Source: JAPORY01 sp965215385
GTDB lineage: Bacteria > Pseudomonadota > Alphaproteobacteria > Rhodobacterales > Rhodobacteraceae
Assembly (NCBI GenBank): GCA_965215385.1
Contig: OZ244059.1
Span: forward strand, 1,922,001 to 1,986,000
Direction of reading: 5' to 3'
Length of the DNA stretch: 64,000 bases
Both the position numbers and the translations under genes were made by a program. Position 1 is the first letter of the stretch, and each line of letters opens with the position of its first letter. The notes under the pieces were generated by a model that did not search any database, was not told the DNA's origin, and saw only the letters and a program-made list of their open reading frames with translations. Of the stretch, positions 18,671 to 28,743 are shown piece by piece.

Positions 18671-20395
18671 ATGACGGAGCAACGTTGGTGGGATCGGTTG
18701 GTCGCAACGCATCACGATCTTGGCTTTAACCGGACCTTTGGTCGGGCGTGACGCCAGGTTGCGGTGGTGAACGACGGTTGGGTGGCGTTGCGGAGCTGGC
18801 CGGCGGGAGCTTTCAAGGTGGGGGTGCGTGAGGTGGCTGGGTTGCTCCGCCACCCAACGGCAGGCGCGGCTGCATCTCATTGCGAACAACACGCGCTTCG
18901 TGGTGCTAGATGCTGGTCGGGTTCCGAACCTGGCTTCACGGGTGTTGGGGTTAAGTTTGCGGCGATTATCGTCGCATATGCCGGCCTTACATGGCGACCC
19001 GATCTTACTGGCAGAGGCCGTTATTGATCGGTCGCGTTTTGCCGGTAGTTGTTATCGGGCGGCGAATTGGCAAGCGTTGGGTTATACCAAGGGATTTGCG
19101 CGGTTGCCTGGTGGGCCGCCGCGGTGGCGACACCATGGCCAGCCGAAGGCGTTTTAGGGGTTTGATTTTGGCGGTCAGTCAGCTGAACGGCTCTGGGGTT
19201 CTGACGCGCCGTGAGCGGCGGTACCGCCACCCGCAGCGACCGCTTTGCCGACCGAGAAGCTCAAGTGTTGATATGATTTTTTCGCGGCGATGACCGATTT
19301 TCGGTTCGTGAACGGTCAACGGTATTCGATGGCCGGTTACTTGACGATGGCGGTGGCGGCGCGGTTGTCGGGGCGGCGGGCTCGGCGTTTGCGGAATATG
19401 CGCAACACTTACCGCTGGCAACGAAGCTAAAGATCGGGGCGTTTCAGAGCCCGACGAAGGGTTGCTTCACACGGCCGAGCGAAGCGAGTTTTCGCTCCTT
19501 GTTCTCCCAGCTACCGCCCGATACGCTTGATAACGCACGACGGCAGTGGGTGGCGGCGACGGCGACCGCAGCCGACGCTATTGCCATTGACGGCAAGCAT
19601 CGCAAAGGGGCTCGCAAGCCGAACGAAGCCGATGAACGGATGACGGTGGCGGCGTTTGAGCATGACAGGGGTCGGGTCATGGGTCAGACTCAAGTTCCGA
19701 AACCGGCCAACGCAATCACCGCGGCGCGGGCGTTGGTTCTATCTTTCGACCTTCGCGGCCGGACGGTGACCCTTGATGCCGGACACAGCGATCCGACGAC
19801 GGCGGCGATCATTATCGCAGACTGTGGTGCGGATGAGGTGATGACGGCGATCAAAGACAACCAACCGACGAGGCTCGCGCAACGGCCAGCGATACCGTGG
19901 GATGACCGGGTGAGCGTTCATGCGACCGTTGATCAAGGCCACGGGCGGCGGGAATGGCGGCGGGGCTGGATGTGAGCACCCCGGAGCCCGCGCCGCGCAT
20001 CGCGATGGATGGCCGCGCACAAGTCGCACCGATTGCGCGGCGGCGACAACACAGCAAATCGGGCAAGGGGTCCCACGACGTCACCGATGGGGTGACGTCG
20101 CTGACGACAGCACCAGCGGTTGCCGCGAAAACTCTGGAACGGGTGCACTCGCACTGGAAAATTGCCAATCGCTGACGCTATGTCCGGGATGTCACCGATG
20201 CTGCGAATCGGTGTCGGGCGCATGCCGGTCATCCGGCGCGGAACTTAACCGGCGGGTCAAACATCGCGATTGCGCTGCTTCGGATACCAGGTCGGTTTGC
20301 GGATCTCCCCGAAGCCAATCGATATTAATCGGGACAACGCGACGCGGCCATTGACCGCATTCGAACACCCAGTGCTTTGTTCAGTCGGTAAGAAC
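18671..20395 (+). pseudogene. decayed DUF4338 + ISAs1-type transposase, copy 1
   Basis: Plus-strand pieces follow one another in the order of copy 2. First is TEQRWWDRLVATHHDLGFNR (from ATG 18671), then a DUF4338 core in another frame (RLHLIANNTRFVVLDAGRVP; LLAEAVIDRSRFAGSCYRA, 18828-19157). Next is an ISAs1 N-terminal domain (GAFQSPTKGCFTRPSEASF, about 19435-19500), then the DDE region (AIAIDGKHRKGARKPNEADE; TVTLDAGHSDPT; ADEVMTAIKDNQP, 19499-19975). The last is the ISAs1 tail RYVRDVTDAANRC with NIAIALLRIPGRF (20160-20330). At least four frame changes or stops make it non-functional. DUF4338 is the domain of DruA in Druantia anti-phage systems, but here it travels with a transposase. Confidence 0.75.
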
Positions 20396-21640
20396 GCACC
20401 GCACCTCATTCCTTGACGACTTCCATCGCGGTGATCGCACGATGCTATCGGCCGGCCGGTACTCTTGGTCGGTCGTGCGAAAATAGGCCCGAAAGCATGA
20501 TCCTCAGCGCGTTTGCCGCACCGGAGGCGCGAAACCGGCAGAATTTGCCGGCAACTTACTCACGATCACAAAGAAGTACGCAGGACGAAGAAACTTCCGT
20601 TTTTATACTTTTGCGGAGGCCTGTATCACTGCGGTGAGCAGCGCTAGCAGAGTTACTAGGTTGACGAAAGCAGGCCACGGGCTCGACCTATGCACTATGC
20701 GTGGGTGACGGCGATCCGCCAGCCGTACGACGTCCACAGAACCGCATTCTTCTTTAAGCTGTGAGGCAGCACCCATCCGAAATCGGGCGGGGGAGCGTTG
20801 GACGGCGTTGCATAGATTTTCTTGACGGATTGTTCCTGACTCTCTGCGCAAGCGGTCGAAAATGGGCAAAAACCACCAAATGGTGTTAAAACCGGTGCTC
20901 CAGCGATACGTTCGTTGCAAGTGGCAAGGGTAGTACGACCGATATCAGGACCTACTGGCAAAATCACAGTCAGAATACCCCGCTCGAGCGCTTCCGTAAG
21001 CGTCGCAAGAATAGATTGTCTGTTTTCCAAGACATAATCTTGACAGGGAAAAATCGGAGTTACGTCCTAATTTTGTGACAACGGGCAGGCCCGTCTGCGA
21101 CGAAATCGTGTCACAACGGAGCTGGCGTGAAACCCTGCTACCGGTTTATGGATTATAGCCAAGGCAACTCCGACCAAACAGTCTTCGAACCAACACAGGT
21201 CGTTGATGTTTGGCGGCCAAGCGTGCGCCACAACTTTCTGGCGCGTTATCAATATGGGCTCGTCGCTACGTCTCCAACTGGATTGTTAACGGTTCCTTGA
21301 CGGTGAAGACCGTGAGCGGCGGAGTCGACGCAGCAATGAGCTCCGAAGCCCAACCTGACAAGACCGTGGCAAAGTTCCGAATTGGCTACGCTCGCACTTC
21401 CTGTTGGCGGTCTCGCGCTGCGTCTTTAGGGTATATTTAGAACGTCATGGCCTGCCCAATCGGGCATATTTGCCGTTCATCGGCGCAAATTTCAGTGCTT
21501 CCAACGGTACCCACTCTCAACTGGCGTGACAATTACCCACTCATCGTCCCATCGACAGGCTTACGACCACTCAATAACACGCGCCACTGCCGGGAGACAA
21601 GTTGCAGCAAAGTCCTGTGGTTGGTTATTCAGTAAGCCAA
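20396..21640. other. long region without an assignable gene; decayed minus-strand frames
   Basis: Two overlapping minus-strand frames (20603-20920 and 20695-21030) have protein-like stretches such as SILATLTEALERGILTVILP and WSTGFNTIWWFLPIFDRLRR, possibly one gene split by an indel; I cannot name it. 21030-21640 shows only short frames. Confidence 0.3.
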
Positions 21641-22363
21641 TCATGTCCGCAACTCATTGGTCAAATTCGTCAGTGCCGCTTTGATCCGATCAATGCTTGC
21701 CCCGCGAACAACGACATTCGCCCCAAATTTTCCCCGCGATTGGAATGGATAGCACCCAATGCTCAAATCTGAAAATTCACGAGCGACGCTTGCCAATATC
21801 AGCGCGAGGTCGCCCTCCGGTCGCATCACCCGAAGCGTTTCTTGAAGTACTGGCTTTCCGTGTCGAAGGGTCGGTAACAAGCTCGTCACCATGGCCTCGA
21901 ACACTTCTGGAACACCGGCCATAACGTGAACGTTTTCAAGGGAAAAACCCGGTGCCGTCGATACGGGATTGGTAATTAGGACCGCGTCCTCGGGAATGCG
22001 AGCCATCCGAAGGCGCGCCTCATTGAGTTCAAGGCCGGAATGCTGATAATGACGTTCCAACAGCCGTCTTGCGTCCGCCCGCACCCCGATTGAACGATCA
22101 AAAGCTGCTGCGACACAATCAGCCGTGATGTCGTCATGGGTCGGACCAATGCCCCCACTCGTAAAGACCTCGTCAAAGTCTTTGGCGAGCACTTTCAGCG
22201 TGCCAATTATGACGTCGCGCTGATCAGGGATGATACGCACTTCCCGCAAATCAATCCCGCAGAGTGTGAGCTCCTTCGCAAGAAATGAAACATTCGAATC
22301 CTTGGTTCGACCCGAGAGTATCTCATCGCCGATTACCACCATGGCTGCGGTTGGATTTGACAT
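21641..22363 (-). CDS. molybdopterin-binding / CinA N-terminal domain protein
   Basis: 240 residues. It begins AAMVVIGDEILSGRTKDSN, followed by VFTSGGIGPTHDDITADCVA, both hallmarks of the MoCF-biosynthesis fold of CinA N-terminal domains. The C-terminal CinA (PncC, NMN deamidase) domain is absent, as in many alphaproteobacterial stand-alone versions. It probably acts on a nucleotide or pterin in the cytoplasm; the exact substrate is not known to me. Divergent from sfsA with 44 bases between the starts. Confidence 0.88.
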   Translation of the reverse strand: MSNPTAAMVVIGDEILSGRTKDSNVSFLAKELTLCGIDLREVRIIPDQRDVIIGTLKVLAKDFDEVFTSGGIGPTHDDITADCVAAAFDRSIGVRADARRLLERHYQHSGLELNEARLRMARIPEDAVLITNPVSTAPGFSLENVHVMAGVPEVFEAMVTSLLPTLRHGKPVLQETLRVMRPEGDLALILASVAREFSDLSIGCYPFQSRGKFGANVVVRGASIDRIKAALTNLTNELRT

Positions 22364-22407
22364 TATTCGTCCTTGTGTTTTCGGATTGCACCGATTACGC
22401 AGTTGCG

Positions 22408-23163
22408 ATGCAGTTTGAACGTCCTCTTATCCCTGCTCGTCTCGTCCGCCGCTATAAACGTTTCTTGGCCGACTGTGAACTTGCCGATGGGACCTGCGTC
22501 ACCGCGCACTGCGCCAACCCCGGATCAATGATGGGCTTAAAGGCTCCCGGCACACGAGTCTGGCTTGAGCCGAACGAAGATCCAAAGAAAAAACTGAAGT
22601 TCGGCTGGCGGCTGGCGCAGATCGGTGACCACCTGGTTGGCGTCGATACCTCCATACCAAACCGTGTTTTGCGCGAGGCGTTTGCTACGCAGCAGGTTCC
22701 TGAACTTGCTCAATACACTACCGTCAAACCCGAAGTGCGTTTTGGTGACCGTAGCCGCATCGATTTCTTGCTGACGGACCCCGATCTACCCGATGCCTAC
22801 GTTGAAATAAAGAGCGTAACGCTCGCACGCACTGCCAATATCGCCGAATTTCCAGATGCCGTAACCGCACGCGGTACGCGCCACCTAAACGAATTGACTA
22901 CCATCGCTCAGACCGGAAAGCGGGCGGTAATTTTCTTCCTGGTGCAACGTACCGACTGTTCTCAGGTCATCGTTGCAGCCGACATTGATCCGAACTATGC
23001 TGCGGCACTCCAACAGGCACAACTCGCCGGTGTTGCGGTTTTGGCATATGGAACCCATATCACTCTGAGCGGTATCGAACTATCCAATCGGATGCCCTTT
23101 GATACAGAAGTCGAAAGCAGCGTTATTCGTCCACTTTGCCGGCGGCAACCCACTCAGGAGTGA
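22408..23163 (+). CDS. sfsA: SfsA family protein (sugar fermentation stimulation protein homologue)
   Basis: 251 residues from ATG 22408; the longer open frame from 22285 would overlap the divergent gene and lacks family similarity. Family signatures: CANPGSMMGLKAPGTRVWL, EVRFGDRSRIDFLL, DAYVEIKSVTLAR, FPDAVTARGTRHLNEL and RAVIFFLVQR. The nuclease-like DxExK arrangement (RIDFLL..YVEIKSV) is visible, and members bind DNA. The next gene, map, starts 3 bases after the stop, an arrangement common in alphaproteobacteria. Confidence 0.93.
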   Translation: MQFERPLIPARLVRRYKRFLADCELADGTCVTAHCANPGSMMGLKAPGTRVWLEPNEDPKKKLKFGWRLAQIGDHLVGVDTSIPNRVLREAFATQQVPELAQYTTVKPEVRFGDRSRIDFLLTDPDLPDAYVEIKSVTLARTANIAEFPDAVTARGTRHLNELTTIAQTGKRAVIFFLVQRTDCSQVIVAADIDPNYAAALQQAQLAGVAVLAYGTHITLSGIELSNRMPFDTEVESSVIRPLCRRQPTQE

Positions 23164-23166
23164 GCA

Positions 23167-23988
23167 TTGGACCAGGATTGTTATGTTCGCCAAACGCAAG
23201 ACGGCATTTTTATCCACCGCCTTGAGGACTTCGCCAGCATGCGAAAAGCTGGAGCATTAGCTGCCAGCATCTTAGATGCCGTCGGGGATTATGTCATCGT
23301 TGGCCAAACCACCCGTGAAATCGACCGACAAATTGATCGCATGATTCGGGAGGCGGGAGCAACGCCGGCTACGGTTGGCTATCGCGGCTATAAGCACGCG
23401 AGTTGTATCAGTGTTAACCATGTGATTTGTCACGGAATCCCCAGTGAAAAAGTGCTGCGCACTGGTGACATACTTAACATTGATGTCACCGTAATTGTCG
23501 ACGGCTGGTATGGCGACACTTCGAGGATGTATGTTGCTGGAAAGCCGAACCGTAAGGCCGAGCGTTTGATCCAAATTACTCACGATGCGCTGATGAGCGG
23601 CGTCAATGCCGTCAAACCAGGAAATACATTTGGGGATATCGGTCACGCCATTCAGGCGCATGCCGAGGCCGAACGGGTTAGCGTGGTGCGGGAATACTGC
23701 GGTCATGGCTTGGGGCGGATCTTTCATGGCAAACCGAACGTCTTACACTTCGGGGAACCGAATTCGGGACCAGTATTGGAGACGGGTATGTTTTTTACCA
23801 TTGAACCGATGCTGAATCTTGGCCGCCCACAAACGAAATTGCTGAGTGACGATTGGACCGTTGTCACCCGCGATAAGTCCTTATCCGCACAGTTTGAACA
23901 TTCAGTGGGAGTAACCGAGGATGGGGTGGAGATATTTACGCTATCGCCGAGCGGTAAGTTTGATCCCGGAGTTGCAGTCACCTCTTGA
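23167..23988 (+). CDS. map: methionine aminopeptidase, type I
   Basis: 273 residues. It uses a TTG start 3 bases after sfsA, implying translational coupling; the next Met is inside the conserved FASMRKAG block, so the upstream start is needed. Metal-binding and catalytic motifs are all present: VNHVICHGIP (catalytic His), NIDVTVIVDGWYGDTSRM (two Asp ligands), CGHGLGRIFH (His ligand), FTIEPM and FEHSVGVTEDG (Glu ligands). It removes the initiator methionine from nascent proteins. Confidence 0.95.
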   Translation: MDQDCYVRQTQDGIFIHRLEDFASMRKAGALAASILDAVGDYVIVGQTTREIDRQIDRMIREAGATPATVGYRGYKHASCISVNHVICHGIPSEKVLRTGDILNIDVTVIVDGWYGDTSRMYVAGKPNRKAERLIQITHDALMSGVNAVKPGNTFGDIGHAIQAHAEAERVSVVREYCGHGLGRIFHGKPNVLHFGEPNSGPVLETGMFFTIEPMLNLGRPQTKLLSDDWTVVTRDKSLSAQFEHSVGVTEDGVEIFTLSPSGKFDPGVAVTS

Positions 23989-24473
23989 TGGAACAACGCT
24001 CTGATGCCGGCGTCTTTCGGCACGATGAATTGACGCAGGATTGTAAATTACTCACCCCTAATTTCAGAAATCTTGACCTCGGGACCTTTGTTCTTGCCTT
24101 AAAGTGATGCCATTTCACCTGCATCGTGCAGTTGATCAGATAGTTGCCGGCGAATCGGCATTAACCAAAAATTTTTAGGGGTACCGAAATTCGAGAGGCT
24201 TTACCGCCATAAAGCGGGCAAACCCAGCGCAAAAAGTAGTTGATCCGCAACCGTTCAAGGTTCTGGATGCCAGTGGGTAAGCGTTACTGGATCATAGTTT
24301 GATCGATTGTAGCGGTGAGAATTCAAGGCCGATGCCAACGACGCAAAATTCAATCGTCGTGTCTGCGGTTGCAGCCCCCGATAAACATCGCTATTTCTGT
24401 ATCGCGTCCAACTTCCATTGCGAAACAATGAAACGGACTCTATGCACATCAAAGACACCAACGGAGGAAACCT
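23989..24473. other. intergenic region upstream of phaA
   Basis: 485 bases. A possible -35 TTGACC is at 24073-24078 with only a weak -10 (CTTAAA) after it. radC, often next to map in relatives, is not here. No gene is supported. Confidence 0.35.
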
Positions 24474-25649
24474 ATGACCAATGTAGTAATCGCATCTGCC
24501 GCTCGTACCGGCGTCGGTAGCTTTGGCGGCTCATTCGCAAACACCCCTGCGCATGAATTAGGTGCGACTGTTTTGGCCGCTGTCGCCGAGCGGGCAAAAG
24601 TAGATAAGTCAGAGGTGACAGAAACCATCCTTGGACAGGTCTTGACCGCTGGGCAAGGGCAGAACCCCGCACGACAAGCGCATATCAACGCTGGCTTCCC
24701 GCAGGAGAGTTCCGCCTGGGGCATCAATCAAGTGTGCGGGTCGGGACTACGGGCAGTAGCGTTAGGCGCTCAGCACATTCAGCTCGAAGATGCCGAAGTC
24801 GTTGTTGCTGGTGGGCAGGAGAACATGAGCCTATCACCCCATGCCGCTAATCTACGCGTTGGTCACAAGATGGGCGACCTCAAATACGTCGATACAATGA
24901 TTCGCGACGGTCTGTGGGATGCGTTCAATGGTTACCATATGGGACAAACCGCCGAGAACGTGGCGGAAAAATGGCAGATTTCTCGCGAGACCCAAGACAA
25001 CTTTGCCGTCGCTTCGCAAAACAAGGCTGAGGCTGCTCAAAAGGCGGGTAAATTCAACGACGAAATCGTCCCGTTCACGATCAAAACTCGCAAGGGTGAG
25101 GTCGTTATGGAAACCGACGAGTATATTCGTCACGGTGCAAGCATCGAGTCAATGACAAAGCTGCGCCCCGCGTTCACAAAAGACGGGTCCGTTACGGCCG
25201 CAAACGCCTCCGGCCTGAATGACGGTGCTGCCGCCGTACTCTTGATGACAGTTGCAAATGCAGAAAAACGCGGAATCGAGCCGCTCGCTCGTATCAAATC
25301 TTATGCGACCGCCGGTCTTGATCCAGCAATCATGGGTGTCGGGCCGGTGCACGCATCGCGGAAAGCCCTTGAGAAAGCGGGTTGGAAAGTTAGCGACCTT
25401 GAGCTTGTTGAAGCCAACGAAGCGTTCGCCGCGCAAGCTTGCGCCGTCAATCAAGATATGGGTTGGGATCCAGAAATCGTTAATGTCAACGGCGGTGCGA
25501 TTGCCATTGGCCACCCAATAGGGGCGAGCGGGGCGAGAGTTCTCAATACCCTGCTGTTCGAGATGCAGCGTCGCGACGCAAAAAAAGGCCTCGCGACGTT
25601 ATGTATTGGTGGCGGCATGGGAGTCGCGCTCTGTGTTGCGCGAGATTAA
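24474..25649 (+). CDS. phaA: acetyl-CoA C-acetyltransferase (beta-ketothiolase)
   Basis: 391 residues, the usual thiolase length. The nucleophile Cys88 lies in NQVCGSGLRA, the C-terminal GGAIAIGHPIGASGARVL carries the catalytic His, and CIGGGMGVAL holds the second Cys. GGAGG lies 7 bases before ATG 24474. Thiolase joins two acetyl-CoA into acetoacetyl-CoA; with the following reductase gene it supplies (R)-3-hydroxybutyryl-CoA for polyhydroxybutyrate. The synthase phaC is not in this window. Confidence 0.93.
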   Translation: MTNVVIASAARTGVGSFGGSFANTPAHELGATVLAAVAERAKVDKSEVTETILGQVLTAGQGQNPARQAHINAGFPQESSAWGINQVCGSGLRAVALGAQHIQLEDAEVVVAGGQENMSLSPHAANLRVGHKMGDLKYVDTMIRDGLWDAFNGYHMGQTAENVAEKWQISRETQDNFAVASQNKAEAAQKAGKFNDEIVPFTIKTRKGEVVMETDEYIRHGASIESMTKLRPAFTKDGSVTAANASGLNDGAAAVLLMTVANAEKRGIEPLARIKSYATAGLDPAIMGVGPVHASRKALEKAGWKVSDLELVEANEAFAAQACAVNQDMGWDPEIVNVNGGAIAIGHPIGASGARVLNTLLFEMQRRDAKKGLATLCIGGGMGVALCVARD

Positions 25650-25817
25650 CGTCGCATATCCAGTAAAAATCTATTCTTGCAACCAAGGCGCTTGGATAAT
25701 TCAATCCAAACAACGCATTTGAGCCGCCTTCCGTGCGCAAAAGTTTAGGCAATCGGATTGGATGGTTTGGACGCAACATTCGTCCCTAAAACACAAAACG
25801 ATTTAGGAGGAATAACT

Positions 25818-26543
25818 ATGGCAAGTGTAGCACTCGTTACTGGCGGGAGCCGGGGGATTGGCGAGGCCATATCAAAGCAACTCAAGTCCGAAGGTTATCT
25901 TGTCGCTGCAACCTATGCCGGAAATGACGAAAAGGCCGCAGCCTTCACAAAAGAAACTGATATCAAGACGTTCAAATGGAATGTGGCTGACTATCAGGAG
26001 TCTGTTGAGGGGATCAACAAAGTCACTGCGGAATTAGGGCCAATTGATGTTGTGGTGGCGAACGCAGGGATTACTCGCGATGCGATGTTTCACCGAATGA
26101 CACCAGAGCAATGGCAGCAAGTCATCGACACCAACCTTACCGGCGTCTTTAATACTGTGCACCCCATTTGGCCAAGCATGCGCGAACGCAAGTATGGTCG
26201 CGTCATCGTGATCTCTTCAGTCAATGGTCAAAAGGGTCAGGTCGGTCAGGTGAACTACGCCGCCACCAAAGCTGGTGATCTCGGTATCATCAAGTCCCTC
26301 GCGCAGGAGGGGGCAAGGCTCGGAATTACGGCTAATGCCGTCTGTCCCGGTTATATCGGTACTGAAATGGTTCGTGCGATCCCCGAGGATGTCTTGAACT
26401 CAAAAATAATTCCGCAAATACCCGTTGGCCGACTGGGCGAACCCGAGGAAGTTGCTCGCTGCGTATCGTTTCTCGCATCGGCCGATGCTGGTTTCATAAA
26501 TGGCGCAACGATCTCAGCGAACGGCGCCCAATTTTTTGCCTAA
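25818..26543 (+). CDS. phaB: acetoacetyl-CoA reductase (SDR family)
   Basis: 241 residues from ATG 25818, preceded by TAGGAGGAATAACT, a very strong ribosome site; the longer frame from 25758 is not needed. TGGSRGIGEAI binds NADP(H), NAGITRD is the NAG motif, SSVNGQKGQVGQVNYAATK has the catalytic Ser, Tyr and Lys, and the C-terminus ends SANGAQFFA. The VNGQKGQ(V/F)GQ(V/T)NY segment is typical of PhbB. It reduces acetoacetyl-CoA to (R)-3-hydroxybutyryl-CoA. 168 bases separate it from phaA. Confidence 0.93.
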   Translation: MASVALVTGGSRGIGEAISKQLKSEGYLVAATYAGNDEKAAAFTKETDIKTFKWNVADYQESVEGINKVTAELGPIDVVVANAGITRDAMFHRMTPEQWQQVIDTNLTGVFNTVHPIWPSMRERKYGRVIVISSVNGQKGQVGQVNYAATKAGDLGIIKSLAQEGARLGITANAVCPGYIGTEMVRAIPEDVLNSKIIPQIPVGRLGEPEEVARCVSFLASADAGFINGATISANGAQFFA

Positions 26544-26747
26544 CGGTCGTACGCGAGGTCCTCGGCTTTTGCAGCGATGCTCCGAAGGCGACGGTCTTGT
26601 ATCGCAATTCGAAAGGGTCAGCTTAACTTGACTTGATCGCACGAACGGAATCGCTGCAAAGATCAAGTTTTGTGACCTGGCTTGGTCTGGATGCTCGCTA
26701 GTAAGCCGAAAGAATTGAACGAGCCCTGACTGTAAGGATACTCCCTT

Positions 26748-26778
26748 GGTCCTGCCGTCAATTGCGCACGGCAGGACC
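26748..26778. terminator. bidirectional hairpin between phaB and the small ORF
   Basis: A perfect 11-bp stem GGTCCTGCCGT / ACGGCAGGACC has a 9-base loop and is followed by TTCGTTC. It lies between converging genes. The T-run is weak, so termination strength is uncertain. Confidence 0.7.
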
Positions 26779-26795
26779 TTCGTTCACACTGAAAT

Positions 26796-26939
26796 TCAGC
26801 AATGAACTTCTTTTCGCTTTACATTTAGGAACTTTAGTCCGAGGAGCCAATCCAGACCCGCTTTAATGACTTGAGCACGTTCTTGATGGGCTCGTTGGAA
26901 AGCAATTCTTGCTTGAGGGTTCATTGAGACTTCGAACAT
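26796..26939 (-). CDS. small hypothetical protein, 47 residues
   Basis: ATG 26939 is preceded by CACGGAG at a good distance. The product starts MFEVSMNPQARIAFQRAHQE, continues with an amphipathic or weakly hydrophobic helix around AGLDWLLGLKFL, and ends in a basic tail. It is divergent from the LysR gene with 99 bases between starts, a typical target position for a LysR regulator. No family recognised; the position recalls small DUF1127-like proteins, but the sequence does not match them. Confidence 0.5.
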   Translation of the reverse strand: MFEVSMNPQARIAFQRAHQERAQVIKAGLDWLLGLKFLNVKRKEVHC

Positions 26940-27038
26940 AGCGTTTCTCCGTGTTTTTATCCTATCAATATCTGTTGTTCCTAGTGAATTTACAAACGAG
27001 ACTTTCAAACCTGTCGGTTTAATTTTTCTTAACTGAAG

Positions 27039-27980
27039 ATGGTTTATCGATTACCACCTCTGACAGCCCTGCGTGCCTTTGATGCGGCGGCACGGCACAT
27101 GTCGTTTTCGAAAGCTGCCACGGAGTTGAACGTTACGAACTCGGCCTTATCTTTTCAGATCAAGACGCTCGAGGAACATCTTGGGCAACCATTGTTTCAC
27201 CGCCACAATCGTGCCGTTAGCCTTACTGAGGCTGGTCACATTCTGGCACCGGGCCTGAAAGATGCCTTTGCGACCATGCTCACCTCATGGCGGGCCGCTT
27301 GCCGTGTCCAATCCAATTCAACGTTGAGCGTGACCGCTGGTCCATCGTTTACTGCCAAGTGGCTGGCACCAAGAATTTATCAGTTTGCCCAAACCCATTC
27401 GGAGATTGAACTCCGATTTTATGCGACCTTGCGGGTGATTGACTTGCGGCGAGACGATATTGATGTGGCGATCCGATATGGTCACGATGACGAAGACGAG
27501 GATTGTTATTCAAAAATTTTAGCGACAGAATGGGTGACCCCCGTCACCACGCCAGAACTGGCAAAGCGTTTTCCAACTCCGGAGAGTTTGCGGCAGGCAC
27601 CGCTGATTTTTGATCAATCTATCGACTTTCTCAATCCGCCCTGTGACTGGCCAGCGTGGTTTCGGGCAGTTGGAATGGATTTTCAGCCGGAACACGGACC
27701 GCGCTTTTCTCAAGCCGATCATGCCGTTGATGCTGCCCTTGCTGGGGTTGGAATAACTTTGGGGCGGCGGGCACTTGTGGTGAAGGACCTCTCCGAAGGC
27801 CGTCTTGTGGCACCCTATGGCGTGGCTTTAACGCCGCAAGCTCATTTCCGCTTCGTATGCTTAGATGGTGCCCAAGATCGACCACAGGTGAAGGCCTTTC
27901 TGGCGTGGATGTTACAGGAGGTTGATAAGCTTCAGCAGGTGTCAAGCAAGCTCAAACTCGTTGACGCCCGCAGCATATAG
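27039..27980 (+). CDS. LysR-family transcriptional regulator, GcvA-like
   Basis: 313 residues. The winged helix-turn-helix at the N-terminus (LPPLTALRAFDAAARHMSFS, AATELNVTNSALSFQIKTLE) has the strongly conserved GcvA-subgroup wording. The effector domain follows (VTAGPSFTAKWLAPRI, DLRRDDIDVAIRYGHD, ADHAVDAALAGVGITLGRR). It probably regulates itself and the divergent small gene. The effector is unknown. Confidence 0.9.
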   Translation: MVYRLPPLTALRAFDAAARHMSFSKAATELNVTNSALSFQIKTLEEHLGQPLFHRHNRAVSLTEAGHILAPGLKDAFATMLTSWRAACRVQSNSTLSVTAGPSFTAKWLAPRIYQFAQTHSEIELRFYATLRVIDLRRDDIDVAIRYGHDDEDEDCYSKILATEWVTPVTTPELAKRFPTPESLRQAPLIFDQSIDFLNPPCDWPAWFRAVGMDFQPEHGPRFSQADHAVDAALAGVGITLGRRALVVKDLSEGRLVAPYGVALTPQAHFRFVCLDGAQDRPQVKAFLAWMLQEVDKLQQVSSKLKLVDARSI

Positions 27981-28090
27981 CAACAGTAATTCAAGACGAG
28001 TCGGGTTGCGCACGAACCCCAACGCCCAAGGCTTCTCACGGTGAGTTTATTGGTCGCAGTTAGCTCCTGATAGTCGAACAGATTCGGTCA

Positions 28091-28296
28091 GAGCTGTGGT
28101 CTCGGCAGGATCAGCATCCGCGCCCTATGCAAGTCTGGTCGCTTTAATCGGGCTGGGGAAAACTTGGTGACACGGCTGAATCGCCAAGCCAAGGCGACTG
28201 GATCCCTAAATCGCTGGCCAATGACAACCGTACGACTCGTGTTGCATAAACCGTCTAAAGGCACAATATATGGTTTGTTATACAAGAATTGCACTC
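28091..28296 (+). pseudogene. ISKra4-type transposase remnant, 3' end only
   Basis: The plus strand reads ISIRALCKSGRFNRAGENLV then TRLNRQAKATGSLNRWP and MTTVRLVLHK-stop, closely matching the C-terminus of the fuller ISKra4 element at 56011-57744 (SIRALAKSGRFDRAWEDLVP). The similarity continues past the stop into the terminal repeat region (CAATATATGG..TACAAGAATTGCAC versus CAATATATAG..TACAAGATTCGCAC). Only the last 200 bases of the element remain. Confidence 0.75.
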
Positions 28297-28743
28297 TCGA
28301 CGTCGGGATCATATAGACGCACGGTTCATCTCTTGATAATGCGTTTTTTAAAGTCGGGGAGCGGTTCTGAACAAGGATTGAATCGAAACGGCCACCACAG
28401 TGTACCGGATACTGGGGGTATCGACCGCTGGGATGGGTAAATCGCTTTGCCGGCTCGCCGCTGGGTGTAACCACGGCTGCCTGATTTCGACAATCGGAAT
28501 CGTGCCAAGCAATGTCGGAAAGGAAAATGAACCAGCGTAAATCGGATTGTCATTCAGAAGTCAGGGATCGGCTATACCCCCCGAATGAGAAAGATTTGAG
28601 AATAACGACGTAAGCACTCCTCGGTCACCACGGTGACTAACGCATGTCGTCATAAAAGGTGGCACAGATTGGAAAGTGCAAAGAAAAAAGAGTCATAGAT
28701 TTTGGTTCACCAGTTTATCAAAATCATTTTGGGAGATCGGCAG
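28297..28743. other. intergenic, nothing recognised
   Basis: About 450 bases between an IS remnant and the Fic module. Short minus-strand frames here have no recognisable features. Confidence 0.3.

Noticed and set aside
18671..20395. Druantia defence system
   Set aside because: Only a DUF4338 domain is present, followed by an ISAs1 transposase; the large helicase DruE and other Dru genes are absent.
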